Positions 1 through 11,100 are shown, numbered from the stretch's first letter. The stretch is 11,126 bases of DNA from Hepatocystis sp. ex Piliocolobus tephrosceles (GCA_902459845.2 CABPSV020000664.1:1-11126), one strand, 5' to 3'. The notes: generated by a model not told the origin, from the sequence alone. Program-made: numbers and translations.

Positions 1-72
<72 letters not shown>
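1..72. repeat. 72-base poly-T run at the window edge
   Basis: An uninterrupted T run fills the first 72 bases and probably continues to the left. It ends 12 bases before the splice acceptor at 83-84, so it serves as, or includes, the polypyrimidine tract of an intron of the coiled-coil gene. Runs of this length are prone to slippage and to assembly error, so the exact length should not be trusted. Confidence 0.9.
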
Positions 73-84
73 CTAATTAAATAG

Positions 85-1182
85 AAATGTGCTTTATTAG
101 AAAACAAAACAGACACATTTGTTCTAGAAGAAAAATACAAAAAATTGGAGTAAGAAATTATATATACGTAAAAAAAAAGACAGAACATTAAAAAAAAAAA
201 AAAAAAAACATATGGAAAACTATTTCTTACTTTTATATTTAATTAATATGCACAAATGTACCTTCTTTACGTCTATGTTTTTTTTTTTTCTTTTATTTTT
301 TTTTACTATTTTAGAATAATATTAAAAGATATGGAAAATGAAAAATCTATCTTCGAAAGAGCCTGTTTAAAAAACGAGTAAAATATATACATATATATAT
401 ATATCTATTAAAGTGTAGAATATATAATGCATGTAAAAAAATATTATTTACATTTTTTTTTTTTATTTACAATTACACTTTATTATTACAACTGTTATTA
501 TTGTTGTAACTACTATCATAATTATTATTTTATTTACTTTGTTTTACTATTTATTTTTTCAGAAAAATACAAGAAGATATGAGCCGGGAAATAAAAGATC
601 TTAAAAATGAACTGTATGAGTGCAAAAGTAAATTATACACCATGAACAAAGCTAATGTCTATAACGAAACAAATGTTATTAATCATAATAAAAAAGATTA
701 CAATTTTTGTTATAGTAAGTGATAAAACCAATATTATATACAAAAAATAATAAAATAAATAATAAAATAAATTACAAAAAAATAGCGATTAACAAAAAAT
801 CTATATTTTTTTTTTTTTTTTTTTTTTTATTTTAGAAAATGAGATAGACAAGGACGGATTAACAGTACTACTACATACATACATACATGTATATTATGTT
901 ATAGTTTTACCATATTATTTTACTTCATATAAAAAAACTAAACTAATCGCTTTATTTTTAATATATTCTTTGCAGCAACATAATGCAAAAGTAGAGCAGG
1001 AAGAAATGTAAAAAAAAGAAAAAAAAAAAAAAAGAAAATAAAATAAAATAATTTAAAATGCACTTAAAATAAAATGAATAATATATTGTTGCACATGTGG
1101 TTGATGTGGCGTACAAAAATGTGTGTCAATAGTTACAATACAAAAAAAAAAAATTAAATAAAGTGGGGATAAATGTAGAACC

Positions 1183-1221
<39 letters not shown>

Positions 1222-1738
1222 AGTACAAAAAACTTTGAAATGACAGAAAAAATAAGTTTTATTGAAAAGCAATTGATGGTAACAATTTTTTTTTTTTTTT
1301 TTTTTTAAAATGGAAAAAAAAAAAAAACGATAACAAAAACAATAAGATTATATTGATAATTGTTTTATTTTTGTCTTTTTAATTTTTATTTTTTTTATTT
1401 CAGTTATTAAAATTAGAGAAAACTAGCAAGGAATCTGAATTAATAAGGTGTCCTAAATATGGTAATAATTATTAATTATTTATGAAATACATTTTAGAAT
1501 TTTTTTTTTTTTTTTTTTTTATAATCAATACTTTACCATTACGTGGTCCTATACAGCTCATTTATTGACACATATCCCAATTCATTTTGTTTCTTTTTGT
1601 TATGATTTGCTTTTTTTTTTTTTTTTAGGTAGAAAAAATGAAGAAATAAAAAAAAAAGAATTTCTAGAGAAGAAACTACAATATCTTGATGATAAAATAA
1701 ATTACCTTAATAAAAATTTAAAATACATAAAATTATAA
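85..1738 (+). CDS. Conserved Plasmodium coiled-coil protein, multi-exon, 3' part only
   Basis: I do not recognise the family. Eight exons read as one frame: 85-149, 315-377, 563-714, 836-864, 976-1007, 1224-1278, 1404-1461 and 1629-1738, with TAA at 1736-1738. They total 564 nt, or 187 residues plus stop. Every intron starts GT and ends AG, usually after a T-rich tract, and each exon is open only in the phase its neighbour supplies. An in-frame TAG at 82-84 forces the first exon to begin after base 84. No start codon is seen, so the gene begins left of the window. The product is rich in Lys, Glu, Leu and Ile with heptad-like stretches (EDMSREIKDLKNELYECKSK; EKKLQYLDDKINYLNKNLKY) and has no membrane segment or catalytic motif. 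It therefore looks like a structural coiled coil. Several very small exons (29 and 32 nt) are typical of some cytoskeletal or gamete genes in Plasmodium, but that link is only an inference. The donor at 865 is the least certain junction; GT at 889 would also keep phase. Confidence 0.8.
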
Positions 1739-2767
1739 TACAGCGACTAAGTTAATATCTGAACGCATATATATTTTACACAAATATATACAAAATGATA
1801 TATTAAAAGTGTGGTAAAAAAAAAAAAAAAAAAAGACAATTATTTATTTTGCTTCGTCATATCCATATATCATTATATCGTTATTTCGCTATTTTTTTTT
1901 TTTTTTTTTTATTTCCCTTGTTTCAACCAACTGTTATTTGTATTTGTTTAAGTTAACATTTATACAAGTTTTTTCCATTAGCATTTTAACTATTTTTCTT
2001 CCCTTACTTTATATTTTTAAACAATATATCCGGAAAAGAAAGTAATAAAAATATATACATATTATTCAATTGTACATTTTTGTATATGTAATACTTTTGT
2101 AGTTACGTACCTAAACAATGTTTATCAAGATGTGGTATTCAGAACGTTTTCAAAATATATAATGTACCAGAAAAAAAAAAAAAAAATGAAATAAAAATAA
2201 AAATAAAAATAAATAAGTCATAAATAGATGAGCGTATATATAGATATTCGCATAAATAGATTGGCACATAAAACAAATACATGTATAAACATGTAAAAAA
2301 CTAAATAAGTGGTGATTTTTTTTTTTTTTTTTTTTTACATACGCAAAATTAAAAAACTTTATTCTATATGCATGTTTCTTCTGTTTAATCAGCTTTTCAA
2401 TGAATGCCATATTTTTAACTTTTTTTTTTTTTTTTTCTCTCCATAAGAAATTAATTATAGTTAAGTTGATATATATGTTTATATGTATATATGTTTATAT
2501 GTATATATGTTTATATGTATATATGTTTACATATGTATAAACATAAATACATGAAGTTTAAATTTTAAAATTAATACAATTATTTAGTTTTAAAAAATTA
2601 AAAATTAAAAGTTAAAAATTAACGAAATGGCAGAAATAGCAAAAATAGTTAATGATCGCATCCTTGTTTATGTTTTAAAAAAGAAAAGTAATGCAATGTT
2701 TAAATAAAAACAAGATAAACATAACATTTTGTTCTTTTTTGTAATAAAAATGTGAAAAAAAAAAAAA

Positions 2768-2805
<38 letters not shown>

Positions 2806-3109
2806 CTTGTGTTTGCTTCACAGTTCTCCGTTTCTTATATTATAATGTATAAACTATAAAAAGACACTTTTTATTTGAATTAAGCATTAGCAACCTTCAC
2901 ATTTTTTTTTTTTTTTTTTTTAAGTCATTATTTTTAATTTATAATGTGACAGTTGATGTTTTCCTTGGTTTTCTTTTCTTTTGTTTTGTCAATTTTTTTT
3001 TTTTTTTATATTACCCACCAATACGTTTAATACGTACATATACTTACAAATACATGTATATATATACCTACATATTTCTATATATGTATATGCACATTTT
3101 CCAAATAAA
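1739..3109. other. Spacer between the coiled-coil gene and PRT1
   Basis: This stretch of about 1.37 kb is the 3' flank of the coiled-coil gene followed by the PRT1 promoter and 5' UTR. It is dominated by A and T runs, including 36 T at 2770-2805. It also holds a 16-bp tandem repeat at 2471-2534 and two small, weakly supported open frames (plus 2627-2707; minus 2062-2410) described under findings. No tRNA, rRNA or convincing gene was seen on either strand. Confidence 0.7.
2471..2534. repeat. 16-bp tandem repeat, about four copies
   Basis: The unit ATATATGTTTATATGT repeats head to tail. Three copies are identical and the fourth is diverged (TTTACATATGT). It lies about 580 bp upstream of the PRT1 start, in spacer. 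No function is evident; it is likely a length-variable minisatellite. Confidence 0.85.
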
Positions 3110-5245
<2,136 letters not shown>

Positions 5246-5301
5246 CAGTTTACAATTGACAGTTAACAATTGGCAGTTTACAATTGACAGTTAACAATTT
5301 A
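5246..5301 (+). repeat. Four copies of a 14-bp unit abutting the PRT1 stop codon
   Basis: The array starts at the first base after the TAA. The copies are CAGTTTACAATTGA, CAGTTAACAATTGG, CAGTTTACAATTGA and CAGTTAACAATTTA, forming two 28-bp repeats of alternating T and A versions. Each copy carries CAATTG or a one-base variant. It would lie at the start of the PRT1 3' UTR. Confidence 0.95.
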
Positions 5302-5927
5302 ACTTTTTTTTTATTTATTTTATTTTATTTTTTTTTTTTTTGTAATGCGCTAACTTTTGTTTAAGCACATGGATTATCTATATGCGCACACGCGTTCTTA
5401 TATATGAATGTTCTACTTTCCTTTTTTTTCTTTTTTTTTTTTTTTTAAATATTTATAAAATGTCCCATTTTGTAATTATAACAAAAAAATTAACCACCTT
5501 ATTGCTGTTATAAACAAATTTTGCTTTTGTTTTTGCTTTAACTTTTTTTTTTTTTTTTTTTTTGTTTTTCTACTTCTTCAATTAATATTTATAAGATAAA
5601 TACATTTAAGAAAAAATAAACATTGCAATTTTTATTCAATAAACTAAAAAATAAAATAAAATCGATAATTGGTAAACACAATTCGGCAAATTCGAGCCTA
5701 CTGTATGTTTCCTATCTAGACCCATAGATATTATATAATTTATTGTATATTATAAAGTGCTTTTTTGTTGTAAAAAAAAAAAAAAAAAATAAACAAAAGC
5801 AAAAACAGGCAGTACACAAAATGGCAATAAACAGTTAAATTATAAAAAATTTGAAAAAAAAATGCAATAAAAAGTTTGCAATATGTACATATATATATAT
5901 ATGCACAACATATGCTTAACGTATTGT

Positions 5928-5966
<39 letters not shown>

Positions 5967-6053
5967 ATATATATATATATAAGCCCCCTCATTGACCAGC
6001 CAACCACAATTTATATACATATATATATGTACAAGAACCATATGAGTACTTCG

Positions 6054-6086
<33 letters not shown>

Positions 6087-6506
6087 ATAATTTTGTGTTC
6101 ATAGTTCATATATGCATATTTGTATAAAAAATAATTAATTTAAAAATGTATTAAATTAAAAAAAAAACATTTTACAAAAAAAGCTAAATATATATTTTTT
6201 CTTTATAATTTTTTTTTATTTTTTTTTTTATATATTTATAATGTAACATTTATTTAACACCGATGTAATATTAATTCAAACATTTATGCACTATTTATAT
6301 GATAATTAATTTAACATATATATATATACTAAAAAAAAAACCATTATAGTAAATTTTATTTTTTTTTTTTTTTGCAATAAATCAAGAGGCCACTTATTTA
6401 TATTCCTACCGAAAACGAACAATATAAGCGATATATAGCCACTTAAGCGAAACATTTTTCTTCCATTTTTTTTTTTTTCTCCCACTCTCTTCAAAATTTA
6501 TCAAAA
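5302..6506. other. Spacer between PRT1 and CYP19A
   Basis: It holds the remaining PRT1 3' flank and the CYP19A promoter and 5' UTR. Homopolymer runs include 35 A at 5930-5964 and 32 A at 6054-6085. The last 130 bases before the CYP19A ATG are less AT-biased and carry short repeated words, listed separately. I saw no gene or structured RNA; the Lys- and Phe-rich open frames here are translations of A and T runs. Confidence 0.7.
6389..6450 (+). promoter_or_regulatory. Repeated words upstream of CYP19A (candidate regulatory block)
   Basis: GCCACTTA occurs at 6389-6396 and again at 6438-6445. TAAGCGA occurs at 6425-6431 and 6444-6450, so the second copies overlap as one block GCCACTTAAGCGA. The block is 57-118 bp upstream of the ATG, in a less AT-biased island of otherwise featureless spacer. 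It does not match any ApiAP2 site I recall. Its function is inference. Confidence 0.3.
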
Positions 6507-7019
6507 ATGAGTAGAAGTAAAGTATTTTTCGACATATCCATTGATAACAAAAATGCCGGAAGAATAGTTTTTGAATTATTTAATGACATTACTCCAAGGA
6601 CTTGTGAAAATTTTAGGTCCTTATGTGTAGGAGATAAAGTAGGCTCAAGAGGAAAAAAATTATTTTATAAGGACTCCATTTTTCATCGTATTATACCCAA
6701 CTTTATGTGCCAAGGAGGAGATATAACTAGTGGTAATGGCTCAGGAGGTGAATCAATTTACGGAAGGTCTTTCGCTGATGAAAACTTTGTTATGAAACAT
6801 GATCATCCAGGATTATTATCAATGGCTAATGCAGGACCAAACACAAATTCGTCACAATTTTTTATTACTTTAAAGCCATGTAGCTGGTTAGATGGTAAGC
6901 ACGTTGTTTTTGGAAAAGTTATTGAAGGTATGAATGTCGTAAAAGAAATGGAAAACCAAGGAGCAAATAGTGGATTTGTCAAAAAGCCAGTAGTTATAAC
7001 TAACTGTGGTGAATTATAA
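6507..7019 (+). CDS. CYP19A: Peptidyl-prolyl cis-trans isomerase, cyclophilin CYP19A
   Basis: A single-exon, 170-residue cyclophilin with no signal peptide, so probably cytosolic. It isomerises X-Pro bonds and is the type bound by cyclosporin A. The whole length is one cyclophilin domain with an intact active site: [14 protein letters not shown] gives R61, F66, M67 and Q69 (human CypA R55, F60, M61, Q63). F119, W127, L128 and H132 match CypA F113, W121, L122 and H126; the Trp is the cyclosporin-contact residue. A loop at 42-54 ([13 protein letters not shown]) is longer than in human CypA and resembles the divergent-loop class, and C40 and C167 sit at the positions of a redox-active pair in that class. 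The ATG follows an A-rich leader and the next in-frame Met is inside the fold, so the start is secure. P. falciparum CYP19A is about 171 residues, so this copy is full length. Confidence 0.95.
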   Translation: MSRSKVFFDISIDNKNAGRIVFELFNDITPRTCENFRSLCVGDKVGSRGKKLFYKDSIFHRIIPNFMCQGGDITSGNGSGGESIYGRSFADENFVMKHDHPGLLSMANAGPNTNSSQFFITLKPCSWLDGKHVVFGKVIEGMNVVKEMENQGANSGFVKKPVVITNCGEL

Positions 7020-7040
7020 AAAAAAAAATAAAATAAAAAA

Positions 7041-7042
<2 letters not shown>

Positions 7043-7099
<57 letters not shown>
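7043..7099. repeat. 57-base poly-A run after CYP19A
   Basis: An uninterrupted A run begins 24 bases after the CYP19A stop, preceded by A-rich sequence with three T interruptions. It is genomic, not a transcript tail, because unique sequence continues after it. Its length is likely variable. Confidence 0.9.
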
Positions 7100-7103
<4 letters not shown>

Positions 7104-7380
7104 ATTGTACAGACCAAGCCCAGTTTCATTCATTTTTATTGTTCTAATATACATATACATATATATATATATATAATATACATGCACTTGTTATTTTTAT
7201 TACATTAAATGTATTAACCTTTTAAAGCCATTTTTCTAATATATACATGAGCATAAAAATATGGGCCTATTTTTTACGAACTGACTCTTACGGTACTGTT
7301 CTCATAGTTTTTTTCCTTATTCCTTATTACTTTATTTATTTTTTCATTAATTGTTGTAAACTAAAACTATTATACTAGTA

Positions 7381-7417
<37 letters not shown>

Positions 7418-7450
7418 ATCTATTTTATGTACCCGTAGTCTTTAACTTTT

Positions 7451-7489
7451 GAAGCTTTGCTTCTGTAAGACTTAAACATAAGTTTAAGT
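7451..7489 (+). other. Two adjacent short hairpins in the convergent spacer
   Basis: GAAGC-TTT-GCTTC (7451-7463) is a perfect 5-bp stem. ACTTAAAC-ATAA-GTTTAAGT (7470-7489) is a perfect 8-bp stem with a 4-base loop. They are 6 bases apart, about 430 bp past the CYP19A stop and 630 bp past the CARL stop. I see no snoRNA boxes around them. Confidence 0.35.
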
Positions 7490-7755
7490 ATATATATAAG
7501 TGTGTATGTAAAAGATTTAAAAAAAATAAAATAAATAAAAATAAAAAACGTTATAGTTTTTTATTTTGTATTAATATCATTTAACACCTATAAGTGAACA
7601 TATTTTTTTACTTTTTTATTTTGACTGTTCTTGCACAAATAAAAAATGCTTATTTACTAGGAACAAAAACAAAAAATAAACTTTTTTTTCGAAAAATGCA
7701 ATAAATTTATTTTGATAAAAAAGCAAGAGTACGTGATAAAGGCATATAATTTATG

Positions 7756-7758
<3 letters not shown>

Positions 7759-7790
<32 letters not shown>
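7759..7790. repeat. (AT)16 microsatellite
   Basis: A perfect AT dinucleotide run in the convergent spacer. Similar shorter runs lie at 7379-7403 and around 8554-8578 (the latter in CARL intron 4). No function is seen. Confidence 0.9.
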
Positions 7791-7793
<3 letters not shown>

Positions 7794-8122
7794 ACAAGTT
7801 AGCAGTTTTTATTTAAAAACAAACACAAAAACAAGTTTTTCAAAATGCAAAAAAAAATGTAGAAAACACAAATGAAATAATAATAAAATGGACAACTAAT
7901 TTTTTAGCATATGTTCTTTTTAAAACATTTAAAAACAAATTAATTTTTAATGAGTTACATGCTTATAATTGTACAAGTAGAACATACATGTAAGTTATAA
8001 GTACATAGGTATATATATATATATATAACTATTTTTATTTTATTTTATTTTTTTTTTTTTTTTTTTTTTTTTTTTATTTTTATTTTTTTTTTTTTTTATT
8101 TATTTATTTTTTTTTTTCTGCT

Positions 8123-11100
8123 TCATAATGCACTGATGTCGTCATATGGTTTTCCTAGGTTTTTCAGTTGTTGCTTTTTTGATATGGTATACGATACAAT
8201 CATAATTGATAATATAATCTGTACAAAAATATATAAATATAAATTAATAGATGTATTGCTGTGTTCAGTTTTATTTAGAAGTTGCATGCTCTGTCGAATT
8301 TGACAAATATGTAGGTATGTATGTATGTAGGTATGTATGTAGGTAAGTATGTAGGTATGTATGTATGTATTATGTATGTGTGTTTTTTTTTTTTTTTTTT
8401 GTCACCATACCTTAAAAAGGAATAAACAAACCCATATCGATAACGCAAACGAGAATAGTGAAAGATTTGATAAATACTTTAATCTGTAAAATAAATAAGT
8501 CCGTTTAATTATTTAGTATGTAAAACTGGTACCTATAGGTACACAAACGGATCTATATATATATATATATATATATATGTACGTGTTTTTTGTGTGTGTG
8601 TGTAAGTACAAACCTTGGGAGAGAACATACAATCAAAGTTACAACGGGCATTGACATATATCCAAGCCTCCTAAAAATTTTAAAATATTACATATTTATA
8701 TATATGTATATACATATGTATATAGTGACAAATAATACAACACGTAAATAATATATTAATACACATATGCATACATACGAATTTTACAACAAAAAGAAAA
8801 AAAACAAAAAAAAAAAAAAAACAAAAAAAAAAATTACCTGGTTGGTATGTGCGAAAAACAAAAAATATTTTTACATGGTATTTCAAAAGAAGAAGTGTTC
8901 ATATAATAAATGTTTTTGTTGGGTGTTCTAGAAATAAGGACATCAGCTAGGAGTGTCTAAATATGGGAGTTAAGGTAAGTATATATATGTGCATAAGTTA
9001 ATTTATTTATATGTATATACACACATAACCATGTTCATACAATTTCTCCAATTTTTTTTTCTCACTGATTCTTACTTGAAAATATCTATTCAAAGACTCC
9101 GATTTTAGTTTGTTATATTTCAGTAAGTAAGAATGCTTACACCAGTCCACACCTACTTCAAGTAACAAAATAATACTTAGCCAGCTAGTTATACTTAAAA
9201 ATGAATTTTGGGTTCTATATGCGGTTGACATCTTTAATAATACAAGGAAGGCATCGATAAATAAATAAAAGCGTTCTACTGCATCTGATGCCACAATTGT
9301 AAATAAAGAAATTTTAGTAAACTTCTTAAACACCGTTGATTTTATTTCTGCAAAATTGCTCATAACCAGAATCAAAAACATTGTTGACTAAAAAAAAAAA
9401 AAAAAAAAAATTAAACAATATAAGTGCGTACGTATGTGCACGTATATATATACATCTTACATACATACAACATAGGTACATACATACATACATACAACAT
9501 AGGTACAAACATACATACATACATACAACATGGGTACATACATACATACAACATAGGTACATACATACATACATACATACATACAACATAGGTACATACA
9601 TACATACATACAACATGGGTACATACATACATACAACATAGGTACGTGTGTGTTTTTTTTTTTTTTTTTTTTTTTTTCAAAACGCAGGACTGTGTTATTA
9701 TACAAAATTAAAACAACACACAGCTGTGCACACACACGTACATATGTACATTACAAAAAAAAATTTACCTCAGACGAGTTAATTGCAATGTTAAGTGAAA
9801 GAAATCGAACAAGATGTGCAAAGGCATGAATTAATATATATATAAGAACCAAAATATATTGCATAACAAACTTAATTAATATACTGTAGAATGGATAAAA
9901 TATTGGAATTTTAAAATTTTTATTTTCTTCTTTAAAATTATTATCATTAAAAAATAAATTTTTTTTTTTTATATGAACATTAGTAGGACTGTGATGATAA
10001 CCTAAATTTTTATTACTTTTTTCATTATGATATAATTTTTTATGATTTAAATATAATTTATATTTTTTATTAATTTTGTTTTGTATAAAATCTATAACAT
10101 TATCATTTTTTTTTTCATATGTATTTTTTTGAAAGTCAAACAATGGATGATAACCTGATGTTTCGTTTTGTTTACTATAATTAATTAAAGTTAATTGTTT
10201 ATCATTAACCATGTCACCATTTGCAACTTCATTATTAACACATGAACTACATTTTTTACTATTTAATTTAGAAAAAAAACTATTATTTTTATTTTGTTCT
10301 GTTCTCCTCTCTACATTTTCTTCTGCTGTATACCAATTTTGTTTTTTTTGTTTTTTTTCTTTTTTTTTTTTATATTTTTTTATTTTTTTTTCATTTTTCA
10401 TATTGTCATAACTATTATGAATTATATATATATAGGATCTTAAATTAATTATCCTGATAAATGTTCTTATCATATTATCTATTAAATCCTTACCTATTGA
10501 TCGTAATAACCTTTCAAATATTTCCAACATATTTAACACAACATATAATTTCATAAATGGTTGTGCTCTTATATAATGATATATCCTTGAAGTATCAAGG
10601 AATGAAAAAATATAAATACAAATTAAAATTAATGACATTCTTATTAAACCACTACATTCTGGAAAAGATAATTGTAATGAATTTATATGTTGCTTAAATA
10701 ATTTTTTTTTCATATTTTTAACTTTTCTTTTTTTTTGTATACCTCCATTTTTTTTTTTCGTATATGTATCATCGAATTTGCAAGAGATAAAGCTTTCGTT
10801 ATTTTTGTCATTTTTGTCTATTTTTCCATTTTGCCCATTTTTGTCTATTTTTCCATTTTGCCCATTTTTGTCACTTTTTCCATTTTTCCCATTTTTGTCA
10901 CTTTTTCCATTTTTTCCATTTTTGTCACTTTTTCCATTTTTTCCATTTTTGTCACTTTTTCCATTTTTGTAAAGCGGTCCGTACAATGGTATACCAATCT
11001 TTTTCATAATAATGCTTTTGTTCCAGTTTTTCTTTTGTTTTTGTTTTACTTTTACATTATGTTTTTGCATCTCCTTATATTTAGTTGTAATGTTATCGCT

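Larger units (their letters stand above)
7020..8122. other. Convergent 3' spacer between CYP19A and CARL
   Basis: Both flanking genes end here, so it must hold two 3' UTRs and opposed polyadenylation sites. It opens with a nearly pure A run (57 uninterrupted at 7043-7099). It also contains AT dinucleotide runs (7379-7403; 7759-7790; near 8012-8028) and 38 T at 8048-8085. Two neighbouring short hairpins lie at 7451-7489. No coding frame or recognisable RNA gene was found. Confidence 0.7.

Noticed and set aside
2981..3109. N-terminal extension of PRT1 from the ATG at 2981
   Set aside because: The 43 residues are a Phe run followed by Tyr/Ile-rich sequence from TATA repeats, which is translated spacer. 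The conserved-looking protein begins at MVREAHELL (3110).
5883..6104. Plus-strand frame with poly-Lys tracts
   Set aside because: It is made of two long A runs and TATA repeats with no conserved-looking segment.
6803..7129. Minus-strand frame overlapping CYP19A
   Set aside because: Part is poly-Phe from the A run and the rest is the antisense of the cyclophilin coding sequence.
7240..7310. Possible C/D snoRNA around ATGAGCA and CTGA
   Set aside because: There is no true RTGATGA box C and no terminal stem, so the resemblance is chance.
8680..8886. Minus-strand frame of 68 residues
   Set aside because: It is CARL exon 3 read past its donor into intron 3, starting from an internal Met in the wrong frame for the family match.
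9459..9645. CRISPR-like array (regular anchors with variable spacers)
   Set aside because: The spacers are only CATA repeats of changing length and the DNA is eukaryotic, so this is a minisatellite.
9326..9735. Several overlapping frames on both strands with Tyr-Val-Cys-Met or Tyr-Ile-His-Thr repeats
   Set aside because: They are translations of the CATA minisatellite in CARL intron 1. The tetranucleotide repeat cycles through all frames.
10211..10411. Plus-strand Phe/Leu/Ser-rich frame
   Set aside because: It is the antisense of the Lys-rich insert of CARL.
10778..10972. Plus-strand repeat protein FPFLSLFPF
   Set aside because: It is the antisense of the KNGKSDKNG repeat in CARL exon 1.
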